Below are positions 25,090 to 36,129 of a stretch of 64,000 bases of DNA, in pieces. The DNA lies in contig JAQFVV010006708.1 of NCBI GenBank assembly GCA_028023455.1, forward strand, positions 184,001 to 248,000, read 5' to 3'. A model generated the notes under the pieces. It worked only from the letters and a program-made list of their open reading frames with translations. It was not told where the DNA came from and made no database searches. This stretch comes from Epiperipatus broadwayi (lineage: Eukaryota > Onychophora > Udeonychophora > Euonychophora > Peripatidae). The position numbers and the translations under genes are program-made. Within the stretch, counting starts at the first letter, position 1. Every line of letters starts with the position of its first letter.

Positions 25090-28000
25090 TAACCTCCCCC
25101 CACGCATCCTCACCCCAAAATATATTGTTTATTACGAATATTCGGGTTCTAGCTCAGTTTACAAATAAATAAATGAAATATTCAGCATTAATTAAAATGA
25201 TTACTAGCTCTAATTTTAAAATACAAATACGGTTCAATTTTAAAATGAATTAACAAATATTTACTATTTTCATGAGACATGGAGTGACAATACGGGGAAC
25301 GAGATAGACTACATTGAGACATTATCCACACGATACTACCTCAATGGCATAAGAACACTATTCCCCCTTTTTACTATACCAAATAACTAACTCATAGTAT
25401 TCTTACGACTTTCTGAGCTCTATTCACTACGATTAAAAAAATAATCATATCTTCATCTTCTTTATAACAAGAATCTAGCTCAATTAAATAAAATGAAGTA
25501 AAATAAATAAAATCTCAGGTTCATAAATTGTATTCTAACTGATTTAAAATTACGGTAGTAAAATAAGAAAAGGGAATTTTATGTCATAATCTACTACACA
25601 GCAACTAATAATAATAAAAATAATAATAACAATAATAATATAATATAATCTTATTTCTTCCTAAATGAAATAAATAAATACGTACGTGGTAGTATTTTAA
25701 TAATCTGACAACAGAATACGTGTGGCAACATTAGCATATAATTTAATGTAATATTGTGGCAACCGACTTATGACCAATAAATAATATAAAATTATGATCT
25801 TTTGATTTTAACATACCAATAAATTCTCAAAATTATTATAACACTTTTATGTTTACTTTTTGTGCAAAACTTATATGTCTGTTTCAATTATAAATGTATC
25901 GTGATTTCATGCATCCATGTGGAGAAATAACAACTTGGACACAAAAACTTTAGAACAAATTTAAAACAAAGTTTATTAACAACATAAATAAATTAACAAT
26001 ATTTTTACACTATATACATTGGATATCCCTTACTCTCATATCTCAACTTAGTTTATTAGTTTATAAAATGAAATCAAAATATTATTTACTTTTCCTAGTT
26101 AAATCTTATCTTTTAAACACTTATGAAAATACAGTATTATTACTTGATTTATTATTATGGTTAGCTTACTACAAAATGCATTTCTTATATGATTATCACT
26201 AACACTTTGCATCCCTAATATTATTAAAATTATATTTTTTACAAAATTTACATTCGTAGTAAAATTCTACAAAATAACAAATTTTAGTTTTATATTGGTT
26301 GTATGGAATCTTACAAAGTCAAAACATTGTTCTACATTAGGTATTAGGTTTTTTATTGTTCATTATCCGATGTTTATTAATCCTAATATTCTCATTCAAG
26401 CCTTACTTCGAATGATATAATTACAACTATTAATATACCATGCACAAGTATATGTTTATTATACATTATTGAACTATTTTCTCAATAAATATGCAATACT
26501 TATTTTCTAAATATTATTTAAAAAAAAAATTCATTCAAATTTTATTATCACTTTTAAAATACTTGGTTTAGATTTCTCTTTCAAAAATCTTATATTCATT
26601 TCTGAATTAATTTTACAATGTATTATATGATTCTTTCTCTCTTTATGATATTTTGGACTTTCAATTTTAAAGTTACACAATTCTATACCTTCCAGCAAAT
26701 AAACTATTCTTACATAAACGATAACATATCTTCAGTTCTATTTTATTCATTATTTCTTTGAAAATATCTTTCTGACCGATGCAGATTCACGAAATAAGGA
26801 TAGCGAAGATAGATGCATAGGATCAAAATACAACTAGAATATTACTCGTCATATACCTTGACAATCATGGCACAGTGAATTAAAAGACACTATAGAGGAG
26901 TGACCTTTACCTGTCTACCAACCTCTATTATAGGAGCGATGTTAAAGCTATTTTTTTCAGCTTTATTCTAACATCAAAAGTTTAAAGATATGCAAAAACA
27001 CTGTCCAAACTATATGTGTTCAGTCATAGGGCCTAGTTAACTATACTGAAATCACACAAAACTAAATATGATCCAAATCCTTTATTTTTCCTATTTCTTA
27101 AAAAAAAAACATCATCTTGGTTTCCTCTCCACTAGTACTTCCAAGTCACTATCCGATCTTATTTCTCAAGATTTTTTCTATACTGTACATCGACAAATAC
27201 ATATCTGCATTACTAACAATAATAAAATTCATTTATTTTAAAACTATTCCACTGTTCTATAAGAACATCTTTTTACTACTTTCCTCCGTATATTTAGTCA
27301 TACAAACTACTTAAATATCTGAATACTTTATTACATGAAAGTTCAAAAGAATCACACAATTGTTCTGTTAAATTATATTATTAATATACTTTAAATAAAT
27401 TATTGCATGCATATTCCGAATTACTCCTATCTCATAATATGTTAAAAATGTTGTATAAAATGTGTACATATAATTTAAACTTTCACACTTCATTCTTAGG
27501 TCGATAGATGATCTAAAAAAAATACATTATGCATTATAAACAACTATTAAAATTACCAAAACGACCTTTATCTTCTCGATCACGTTCTGTAGGCTTCACC
27601 ATCCATTTTATCCTTGTAGATATAAGATTCACATCCATACACTTTATTTTTAAACAATATTTTTATAATTTTATCAAGCTATTATATTTAAATTTTAATA
27701 TTACTAAATTTATGTTTATATGTTTTCCCTAATCTCACATAACATTTTATATTTTAAAATAAATTAGTAAAAAATATTCCAAACTATATTTACTGTACTT
27801 CTTCATCAAATTTTCTTGAAAACCGTTCATACTAAAGCTAAAAAAAAAATGTTTATTATTTCTTCTTCAGTCACTTAATGTTCTTCTCCCTGCTTGTTCA
27901 ATTTTAAGGCAAAACAATTATTGCTCTGTTTAATAAATATTCATAGATGACAATCCTTGGTTTTTTATAATATTTAATACAATTATTAATTATGATATCA

Positions 28001-29712
28001 ATTAATCCCGTAAAGAAAACGTCTACATATTCTCTTCTAATATTTTCTGCTAATATTTTCCCCCACGCGACTTTTACGATGCATCTTCTAGGTACTTTGA
28101 TTTAAATATTCAGTAAATTTTTCTGTGTCCATGGATCCATTTTCATTAAGTAATTTAAATTTCCATTTTCCTAATCTCTATCTTTATTAAGCGCTTTTAT
28201 AATGAACACTTTATAATATTTTAATTCCTCTTAGATAAAGTTTTTCTATTCTTTTTTCATAAACACAATAGCTCTTTCATATTATTATTCTATAACTTTT
28301 TTCCTTCTTTTAAAATTCTGGTACGATATACTTTGTAATGTTTCCTTTAAAAAGATAAACATTCTTTCTTCATTATAACTTTTACATAATTTTTTCTTTA
28401 TGATATACGCATCTTAATTTTCCCATAGAGAAGAATAAAAAACTTCAGAGTAGCCTTATAAATTTGTGCATCATAATTTTCCTGATGGCAAGTAACTTCT
28501 CTTTTAAGTTTTCCGTATAGCGTCCAAATTATATTCCTCTGAGTTATAATAATAAGTTTCTGGTTGAGCATAAATAAAGCTGTATCAAGGCACTCTACAA
28601 ATATTTTTCCTTTATCATAACTTCTATATACTGTTTTCTGTAGTATTTCCATTTTACTGTAAGGTTTTGGCTAAACTTGAATAAAACTACTGGTAAGAAA
28701 ACTTTTAAAACTAGCCCTCCATGTAAAGGCAGTTCAAAATATTATATTTTAAAAAACTTTTAAAATAAATACAAAATTTTAAAATTATATTACTTTTCTA
28801 GCTTACGATCTTATACAGCTAAAAAATATGTTACTCCCTCCTTCACTTACACATTACTTTCTCCCGCTCCGTCTAATTCTTATATTTTGTCTGCTAAAAT
28901 ACCTCCGTTGATTGGTTAATGACTTTTTTAGCGCGAACAAATTTACACATTTTAGTTTTATAATAGATTAAACCTTTTTAAAATAAAGAATTTATGACGT
29001 CATGTCTTAAATATTATTTAGAATAGTATTTTTTAACTCAATTATAATTTTATCAAAATCATTTAAACTTTAAAACAATTATTAAAATAACATTTAATAT
29101 TTCAACTTTTACTTTAACGATCGATAGCAATTATATTTAGTTTTATAATTCACAAACTTTATTATTATATTCTAACAAGCGTGTGTGTGAAGGTATATAA
29201 TATACAGTCACATGATTACTAACTTTATCAGATGATTTTTTAATTTACGTCTCGGTCTAAATTACCAAAACTGATATATTTTATAAAAATTTGGAAAATA
29301 ATTTTAAAATGTAGAACTAAATATAATTCTCACCATCATAAAGTTTATTTTAAAATATATTAGATTAGATTTGAATATTAATTATAATTATAATATTACA
29401 TATCGGTTTTTATTTAATTTATTAGTTTTAAAATATTACAATTGGATTGTTAATATACTTTTAACTATTTATAGCTGTATTATTTTATATGGCCAGCTTT
29501 TACAACCATAAGCAAGGATATAATTAAGCTTTATTTAACTGTTTCTTTAAAATAATTCATTACATTTTTATATACCAGGTATTTTCAGCCTTAAATTGTA
29601 CTATAAAATCTAATTATCCTACTATTATTTATATATCATACAAACATATCTTAAAATTTAAAATTTTTTAGTAATTGACCATTCTACCTTATTATGACCT
29701 ATAGATAAGGGC

Positions 29713-29715
<3 letters not shown>
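25088..29715. other. Intergenic, AT-rich; no gene seen
   Basis: Frames at 27117, 27529 and 28398 are hydrophobic or low-complexity and have no recognisable domain. Imperfect poly-A and TAA runs are common. A stretch at 25930-26000 resembles the 8530-8600 patch in layout (minus-strand TTAATAAACTTTG), perhaps remnants of one repeat family. Confidence 0.4.

Positions 29716-29798
<83 letters not shown>
29716..29798. repeat. (TA)n tract at the 3' end of PLE-A copy 2
   Basis: About 83 bp of TA running into the 3' terminus of the minus-strand PLE-A element at AAATCAAAACTACCCC. Confidence 0.95.
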
Positions 29799-29802
<4 letters not shown>

Positions 29803-31645
29803 CAAAACTACCCCAAATCTAAAATTAAACCAGACCAGCATAAAAATAATATTAAAACACAACCTAAGGTTTCACTGCTACAAGCAGACTTCTCAAGTGT
29901 AAAGAACTACAAAAAAAACCACACATTATATATACTATTAAAAACTACCCACAAATCCATTCACTTCCCATCCACCCTTAATATTAAAAGAACTCTTAAA
30001 TAAGTTAATTGCTTCAGAATAATAAATTTTCAATAATAAAGACTCTTTAATTCTTCTTTTGATTTCATTTCTCTCAAAGAAGACAACCTTAGCTTCATCA
30101 AAATCAATAGTGTGGCCTGTATCTTTTTCATGGACATACAAAGCAGAACTAAGATATCTATTTTTAACTCTACTTTTATGAACCTTTATTCTTTCATTTA
30201 AACTCAAACTACTCTGACCTATGTAAACCTTCTTACAAAATAAACAAGGAATAAAATATACCACACCAGGAATAGTCTTTCTATCAAAAACTTCTTTTGT
30301 ATTATTTAATAAATTATTCAATGTAACACCCCTTTTCCAAGCAATTTTCTTATTTCCAAACAATTTACTATTTCTACACACAATTTTATAAGAAGACAAT
30401 TTAAATGGCAAAGAAATAAAATCATATTTTTCTTTAACCTTTACATCCTTACAAATATTACTATTAAATAAAATACTTTTAACAAATTTATCAGAGTATC
30501 CAACACTCAAATAATCTTTATAAAATTGATATTTCTGAAACAAAGCTACCCCACTAGAATTATTTAATTTAATATTCCTATGACAATAATTCCTTAAAGC
30601 AGCTACTTTATGAGATACAGACTGATAGCTATCAGGTTTAATTATAGATCTTAATTCTTTACTTTTAACTAAATGACTGCACAATAAACAATTAGTTTCT
30701 ATATTTCTAATCACCAAAAGATCTAAAAATTTTAACTTACCAAAATCTAACCCCCCTCCTTCTAACACAAATTTTATAGAAGGATCAAAACAATTAAACT
30801 CATTTACAAATTCCTTCAATTTATCATTCTCAACTACAAATAAACAATCATCAACATATCTGACAAATAATTTTACATATAAACAATTCTTTTTAATAAT
30901 AATTTCCTCTTCCATAAAACTAATATAAACTGAACATACTAAAGGAGAAATAATATAACCTATTATCCACCCTTCCTTAATCTTATAAAAATTACCTCTA
31001 TAAGTAAAATACATAGAATCTTCCAATAACAAAAGCAAATCTTTAATTACCTTAATTTTATTTTTTGATAAAGAACTTTTCTTAATCAATACAGACAAAA
31101 GAACATCAATACTGCTTAACCTATTAACAGACTGATACATATTTTCAATATCTAAACTTCCAAATACCCAATTACTTTCCATTTTAAAATTATTAATCTT
31201 ATCAAAAGCCTCAAAAGAAGAAGAAACTGTGTACTGACCAAAATCAACAAATTGTTTTAAAAAATTATTCAAGAATCTAGAAATACCCTCTACAACACTA
31301 CCTGTAAAATCAAAAATAAATCTTAAAGGAAAACCATCTTTATGAGTTTTAATATTCACAAACATCTTAGCTGATGTAAAATCATTAGGATAGCATTTTA
31401 AATAATCTACTCTATTAAAAAATTTTAAATTAACCATTTTCTTCATAATATCTATCAATTTTCTTTTAATCAAATTACCTGGATTTTTATCTAACAACAT
31501 ATATTTACCATTATTTAATTCTCTATCCATTTTCTCTTTGAAATCATCTCCTTTCATAATAACAAACCTACCAGCTTTGTCTTCACGAGAAATGATTACA
31601 TCATTAGCAATTAACCTATTTTTAAGATATTGATATTTTTCAAAA
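29799..31645 (-). mobile_element. PLE-A copy 2: long Penelope-like retroelement
   Basis: The body runs on the minus strand from the head-to-head junction near 31645 to the (TA)n tract at 29798. It includes the uninterrupted RT plus GIY-YIG frame (listed separately), a 3' UTR at 29937-29799 and about 90 bp of open frame upstream of the first ATG. The N-terminal part of a full PLE is missing, so this copy is itself 5'-truncated. Near-identity with copies 1 and 3 shows recent activity of the family in this genome. Confidence 0.9.
29938..31557 (-). CDS. PLE-A polyprotein: reverse transcriptase plus GIY-YIG endonuclease
   Basis: 539 residues from the first ATG, uninterrupted. Penelope-like elements copy their RNA with a TERT-related reverse transcriptase, primed by nicks from a GIY-YIG nuclease. 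Visible RT motifs are DIENMYQSV around residue 145 (motif A), GWIIGYIISPL around 205 (motif B, with IGY replacing the usual PMGS), RYVDDCLFV around 245 (catalytic YVDD) and KLKFLDLLV around 282. The nuclease follows at about 425-520: GVVYF, CLFC, KKVYIGQS, NERIKVHKSR and RIKESLLL supply the Tyr, Tyr, Arg and Glu of the family, with Cys and His residues spaced as in PLE zinc-binding inserts. The frame stays open about 90 bp further upstream (reading REDKAGRFVI, the PLE 'ADKG' segment), so the true start is lost and the ATG is internal. Activity is uncertain because the N-terminal domain is missing. Confidence 0.9.
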   Translation of the reverse strand: MKGDDFKEKMDRELNNGKYMLLDKNPGNLIKRKLIDIMKKMVNLKFFNRVDYLKCYPNDFTSAKMFVNIKTHKDGFPLRFIFDFTGSVVEGISRFLNNFLKQFVDFGQYTVSSSFEAFDKINNFKMESNWVFGSLDIENMYQSVNRLSSIDVLLSVLIKKSSLSKNKIKVIKDLLLLLEDSMYFTYRGNFYKIKEGWIIGYIISPLVCSVYISFMEEEIIIKKNCLYVKLFVRYVDDCLFVVENDKLKEFVNEFNCFDPSIKFVLEGGGLDFGKLKFLDLLVIRNIETNCLLCSHLVKSKELRSIIKPDSYQSVSHKVAALRNYCHRNIKLNNSSGVALFQKYQFYKDYLSVGYSDKFVKSILFNSNICKDVKVKEKYDFISLPFKLSSYKIVCRNSKLFGNKKIAWKRGVTLNNLLNNTKEVFDRKTIPGVVYFIPCLFCKKVYIGQSSLSLNERIKVHKSRVKNRYLSSALYVHEKDTGHTIDFDEAKVVFFERNEIKRRIKESLLLKIYYSEAINLFKSSFNIKGGWEVNGFVGSF

Positions 31646-32380
31646 ATATCAATTTTATAAAGATTATTTGAGTGTTGGATACTCTGATAAATTTGTTTAA
31701 AGTATTTTATTTAATAGTAATATTTGTAAGGATGTAAAGGTTAAAGAAAAATATGATTTTATTTCTTTGCCATTTAAATTGTCTTCTTATAAAATTGTGT
31801 GTAGAAATAGTAAATTGTTTGGAAATAAGAAAATTGCTTGGAAAAGGGGTGTTACATTGAATAATTTATTAAATAATACAAAAGAAGTTTTTGATAGAAA
31901 GACTATTCCTGGTGTGGTATATTTTATTCCTTGTTTATTTTGTAAGAAGGTTTACATAGGTCAGAGTAGTTTGAGTTTAAATGAAAGAATAAAGGTTCAT
32001 AAAAGTAGAGTTAAAAATAGATATCTTAGTTCTGCTTTGTATGTCCATGAAAAAGATACAGGCCACACTATTGATTTTGATGAAGCTAAGGTTGTCTTCT
32101 TTGAGAGAAATGAAATCAAAAGAAGAATTAAAGAGTCTTTATTATTGAAAATTTATTTTTCTGAAGCAATTAACTTATTTAAGAGTTCTTTTAATATTAA
32201 GGGTGGATGGGAAGTGAATGGATTTGTGGGTAGTTTTTAATAGTATATATAATGTGTGGGTTTTTTTGTAGTTCTTTACACTTGAGAAGTCTGCTTGTAG
32301 CAGTGAAACCTTAGGTTGTGTTTTAATATTATTTTTATGCTGGTCTGGTTTAATTTTAGATTTGGGGTAGTTTTGATTTT
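31643..32380 (+). mobile_element. PLE-A copy 3: inverted, 5'-truncated, joined head-to-head to copy 2
   Basis: The plus strand is homologous from AAATATCAATTTTATAAAG (31644) through the GIY-YIG frame to the 3' terminus at about 32380. The annotated frame 31767-32240 (157 residues) is almost identical to the end of PLE-A (one Tyr to Phe). Upstream, a single-base difference in an A/T run breaks the frame after SVGYSDKF. The junction with copy 2 contains a shared AAAATATCAA, consistent with microhomology joining or template switching. A (TA)n tract follows after about 33 bp. Confidence 0.9.
32240..32380 (+). ncRNA. PLE-A 3' UTR with hammerhead-like fold
   Basis: Present in all three PLE-A copies (here plus strand; minus at 29937 and 24482). 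CACTTGAGAAG is followed by a CTGC/GCAG hairpin, then GAAACC, TTA, GGTT and GTG. The pairing CAC with GTG (stem I), CTGC with GCAG (stem II) and ACC with GGT (stem III) around a GAA strand is the type I hammerhead layout reported in PLEs. The CUGANGA strand is degenerate here (CTTGAGA), so cleavage activity is doubtful. Confidence 0.45.
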
Positions 32381-32411
32381 ATATTGACTAGTTTAGCGTT
32401 ATGCTTGTAAT

Positions 32412-32413
<2 letters not shown>

Positions 32414-32492
<79 letters not shown>
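32414..32492. repeat. (TA)n tract between PLE-A copy 3 and a hairpin
   Basis: About 79 bp of TA. It closes the PLE-A inverted pair on the right and begins the next inserted block. Confidence 0.95.
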
Positions 32493-32495
<3 letters not shown>

Positions 32496-32497
32496 CA

Positions 32498-32633
32498 ATT
32501 GAAATAATATTTTTAATGGTTTACAAACAATTACAAACAATCCTTAAATCTGCAGAAGTACAGCCGAAAGTACTTCTGCAGATTTAAGGATTGTTTGTAA
32601 TTGTTTGTAAACCGTTAAAAATATTATTTCAAT
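32498..32633. repeat. Near-perfect hairpin, 64-bp arms and 8-nt loop
   Basis: Left arm 32498-32561 and right arm 32570-32633 are complementary except for one T/G position (G-U in RNA) at AATGG/CCGTT. The loop is AGCCGAAA. The arms are not AT-only: they include GATTGTTTGTAATTG and CTTCTGCAGATTTAAGG. The layout suits a minimal foldback MITE or a transcript forming a long double-stranded hairpin. Flanks ATTACA and ATAATTACAA give no clear target duplication. Confidence 0.9.
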
Positions 32634-32844
32634 TATAATTACAATATTGTTTTTAATTAACGGATATATTATTTATTATATATCTATATATATGATAAAC
32701 AAAACAAGTTATAAGTTTTGTAACTTGCTATAGCTTGCATTTTATGATCACTAGATGGAGCTTTACCAATATCCCACTATCAAACTTTGTTTACATAAAT
32801 GCTGAGCGAGATAGAATTCAATATCTCTTTCAAATTGTCTCCAA

Positions 32845-32889
32845 CCTTTAAACCGTGGTTTCGAGCTAGTTGGATCATGTCAGTAAAGG
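32845..32889 (-). ncRNA. Hammerhead-like ribozyme, array 1 copy a
   Basis: Minus strand: stem I CCTTTA pairs with TAAAGG; the conserved strand reads CTGACATGA (two bases longer than CUGANGA); a loop closes with AGCTC; then GAA, stem III ACC-AC-GGT, and T at the cleavage position before TAAAGG. Stem I and stem III differ from array 2 by compensating changes, evidence for selection on structure at some time. The insertion in the core suggests reduced or lost activity. Confidence 0.55.
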
Positions 32890-33260
32890 GTAGGAAGACT
32901 AGAAACTAGATCTAAACACCAACTCTACAAATCAGCATTTATGAAACACTTTTCTATCAGCCTGAAAGCATGAATTTTTCAGATATGTAAATATCTTCAA
33001 ATCCAGTGAAACAAACTAGATAGCTATATGGGTCTGAATTCAGTTCAGTTTCACCATATAGTTAAAGCCTCTGCAATCTATATCATTGCAAAAACCTTCA
33101 AGGGTACATTATGATAAACAAAACAAGTTATAAATTTCGTAACTTGCTATAGCTTGCATTTTATGATCACTGGATGGAGCTTTACCAGTAGCCCACTATC
33201 AAGCTTTGTTTACATAAATGCTGAGAAAGATAGAATTCAATATATCTTTTGTGTCTCCAA

Positions 33261-33305
33261 CCTTTAAACCATGGTTTCAAGCTAGTTGGCTCATGTCATT
33301 AAAGC
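33261..33305 (-). ncRNA. Hammerhead-like ribozyme remnant, array 1 copy b
   Basis: Same position in the second unit. The core has changed from CTGA to ATGA and stem I is weakened (GCTTTA against TAAAGG), so this copy is probably dead. Stem III ACC-AT-GGT is intact, with a compatible loop change. Confidence 0.45.
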
Positions 33306-33443
33306 GTAGTAAGACTAGAAACTAGATCTAAACACCAACTTTACCAATCAGCATTTATAAAACACTTTTCTATCAACCTGAAAGTGTTTCATAAATGCTG
33401 ATTAGTAGAGTTGGTGTTTAGATCTAGTTTCTAGTCTTTCTAC

Positions 33444-33488
33444 CCTTTACTGACATGAACCAACTAGCTTGAAACCATTATTTAAAGG
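33444..33488 (+). ncRNA. Hammerhead-like ribozyme remnant, array 1 copy c (inverted)
   Basis: Plus strand: CCTTTA, CTGACATGA, CAACTAGCTT, GAA, ACC-AT-TAT, TTAAAGG. Stem I is intact, stem III is broken by GGT to TAT. Orientation is opposite to copies a and b, showing the palindromic build. Confidence 0.45.
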
Positions 33489-33592
33489 TTGGAGACAATT
33501 TGAAAGAGATATTGAATTCTATCTCTCTCAGTGTTTATGTAAACAAAGCTTGATAGTGAGCTATTGGTAAAACTCCATCTAGTGATCATACA

Positions 33593-33612
33593 TATATATA
33601 TATATATATATA
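33593..33612. repeat. (TA)n tract between ribozyme array 1 and PLE-D
   Basis: About 20 bp of alternating TA lies exactly at the boundary of the two elements. Confidence 0.85.
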
Positions 33613-34220
33613 CAATGTTTTCACGATTATATGATGTAGATAAAATAATATTTTGGAGTATAAACCATGTATTATTTTGCATTACAATGCGATATTTCGA
33701 TGGACTAGCAACCACCATTATCAAGGTTAACTTTTGAAAAAACAATCATTAGATCTCAAACAATAACATGACTCAGTGCAAGATGAGAAGAGAGATTCAA
33801 CTTGAAGTAGTTCAGAATTCACAATATGAGGCTTATCAAAATGTTTATTTCCCTCAGTTTTTTTCACCTATTAATTTCAAGTTAATATTAGATGAAATGA
33901 GAGGTTTCCACATAGCTGGAATATGTTGTGCTTTGTCAGACCTATTTAAACCAGTAGGTCTCTTTAATATTTCCATGACTCTCTCATGGTTCTTAAATCA
34001 TATCTTTCCAAATTAGCAAGTATTTTTGTATTGTCAAAATCAGATTTGTGATCAATTTCTAAAAAATGAGAAGTAAAAACTGTTATGCTAATTTTGTGAT
34101 TAAAAGCATTTCTATGTTCCTTAATTCTGACATTTATTCATCAAATATGACAGGAAAAGTAGAGCCAGTTTATTGAAATTTATAGCTTGCTTTTTCAGTG
34201 CTTAAAGGTCATAATAATTA
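33613..34220 (-). pseudogene. PLE-D remnant: GIY-YIG endonuclease C-terminus and 3' motif
   Basis: Read from 34200 down, the minus strand gives NVRIKEHRNAFNHK, then SHFLEIDHKSDFDNTKIL and RTMRESWK, which match the Arg-helix (RIKEH), the H..H..DF.NTK segment and the catalytic Glu (RES) of PLE GIY-YIG domains. Stops and shifts disrupt it both upstream (two TGA codons where YIGE should be) and downstream. At 33725-33689 the 3' region holds CTTGATAATGG and, after a hairpin-like stretch, CGAAATATCGC, another PLE/hammerhead-type ending. The plus-strand frame at 33768-34016 is a shadow. Confidence 0.7.
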
Positions 34221-34498
34221 AATAAAATGAACACTTCTCAGCAATAGCAGGTTAAATTAAGACTTACATTTTAGCTATTTGGGACTCCTCTTGAGCTAAT
34301 TACTTAAGACTACATTATGTCCAAACCAACAAATACACACATGAAAATGTTAAAAATAAATCTCCAATAAATTTTATTCAATTTACTGTGTAGATTAAGT
34401 CAATAGTCCATTGATTTTGTTAGTAATATGACAGGAAAAGTAGAACCAGTTTACTGAAATTTATAGCTTGCTTTTTTAATGCTTAAAGGTCATTATCC
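34146..34498. repeat. Direct repeat of about 70 bp, 281 bp apart
   Basis: TGACAGGAAAAGTAGA through CTTAAAGGTCAT occurs at 34148-34210 and at 34429-34492 with few differences. The left copy overlaps the start of the PLE-D remnant, so the right copy may be a partial second PLE-D copy. Confidence 0.6.
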
Positions 34499-36129
34499 AG
34501 TGATCAATAATACACATATTTTATACAGTCTGTAAGAATAAAATAAAGGGAAAAAATATTTACTGATCTTTTAATAAAAAAGCTTATTCATTGTTTAAAG
34601 TGTATCTGCCCCTGCTTCACCTTATTTTTTTATTTCTATTTAGTTATTTCAATAATTAAAATATGTAAATAACAATCCTATTAGGTTTTTTAATAATTCT
34701 CTTTTAAAAATATTGCTTAATATCAGATTATTTTAACCCAGATAATAAGTAAAAATTCCTTCAATTATTCCAAAAATTCCTTTTTTACTTTTCAAACAGT
34801 TGTCCTGGGTTTATGGGTTCGCTTCCCAGCCAATGCTTTGACATATGAAAAAAATATATAAATTTTTTTACTAAAGAAATTTTAAAAATAATTTTTAACT
34901 AATGTTATTTTATTTAAAAATTGAGAAATAACAGCAAATTTCTCTTTTAGTATGGAATTGTTTGATTTTTTACTTTAATTTTAAAATCTTTTCTTTTCTT
35001 TTAAAAAAGTATCAATCTAACTTAACTCTATTTATCCTATACTATCTCTCTCTATTTTATTTATATAGTTCACACTTCAGTGAAGGCTACAATGTACTTA
35101 ACTGAACAAATTTAATTGCAACCCAAATTACTTACATTACATACCTGCATAGTTAAAAATATGTTTAATAAAAAATTGTTATAGATTGATTAATAAATGT
35201 GCAAATTGCCATGTGTGTGTGTACAATGAACTAGATATAGTACAAACATTACTTAAGTACACTAGTTTAACAAAGTAAAGAAATATAGATTGATAGAGTT
35301 AATTATATTATTAAATATATAATAAAAAAGTTACTATATAAAATTACCAACAATAAAATTATAACACTTATTATTCAATGAAAGAAAGAAAAATTAATTT
35401 TAGTGCTGCACAAATGAGTTTGTATTAGTTTGACAAAATATATTATATTTTGTAACCCTTTCAAATTTGCCTATGGAATAGGGTTTAAACAAAATAATTT
35501 GTCTTTTCTTATAGTAAATGGAGTGGCAAATCTAAATATAGTATTGAAAATTATAGGGGTGATAAATTAAGAAAGTTAAAAATAAATCCTAGATATGATA
35601 TAGAATAAAATATCTTTATATAACAACAAAATAATATATGACAATAGCTGTAATATAATCATATAATCATAACATATAAAAGCTCTTTTCAGAAATTTTT
35701 AATTTCTGCCCTTTTCAATATGTCTTGGCTAACTACAAAAAACAACCTATATTGCATACATAGCGACATCTACTGGTTCTATATAAAATTAACACAAGCC
35801 TATAATTATGCTTTAGTATATTTATAATAATATACTTTATATAACCCTCCATTCATTTTTCATTATCCAACTATTAGTTAAATTAATTGACATTTTATAA
35901 CTGTTCATACTATTATTTCTGTTATAATTAATGTAATTAGTTTCATGTATCTTCCTTCTTTTGCATGTTTTAACAGTGTTTACTCATAATATTTAAACAA
36001 TACTTAATAGAACAATAGAATGACTGTAAAATAAATAGAGAAGTATTGGAAATCATATATTGGAATAATGGTCATTTTCAACTACTGCAAAATAAAAATC
36101 TCAATATTTAATCCAATTTTTCCAATCTC
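34499..36129. other. Intergenic, AT-rich; a SINE tail only
   Basis: Apart from the SINE fragment at 34790 listed separately I see no gene, RNA or ordered repeat. Confidence 0.4.
34790..34858 (+). repeat. tRNA-derived SINE, 3' half
   Basis: ACAGTTGTCCTGGGTTTATG is followed by GGTTCGCTTCCC, a good RNA polymerase III B box, and the sequence ends TTTGACATATGAAAAAAA. The same order (ACAGTTGTCC-like, B box, TGACACATGAAAAAAAA) is seen on the minus strand at 40.4-40.5 kb, so both are copies of one SINE family. The A-box half is missing here. Confidence 0.6.

Larger units (their letters stand above)
32691..33592. mobile_element. Ribozyme-bearing repeat array 1 (two minus units, then one inverted plus unit)
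   Basis: A unit starting GATAAACAAAACAAGTTATAA at 32694 and again at 33113 (about 416-bp spacing) is followed, after a turning point near 33375, by an inverted partial unit ending at about 33592. Each unit holds a hammerhead-like fold on the minus strand (plus in the inverted part). Units share about 90% identity. The array lies between (TA)n patches and is homologous in structure and partly in sequence to array 2 at 48.5-49.7 kb. It encodes no protein. Confidence 0.75.

Noticed and set aside
33768-34016. 82-residue plus-strand frame
   Set aside because: It is the antisense of a recognisable PLE nuclease remnant.
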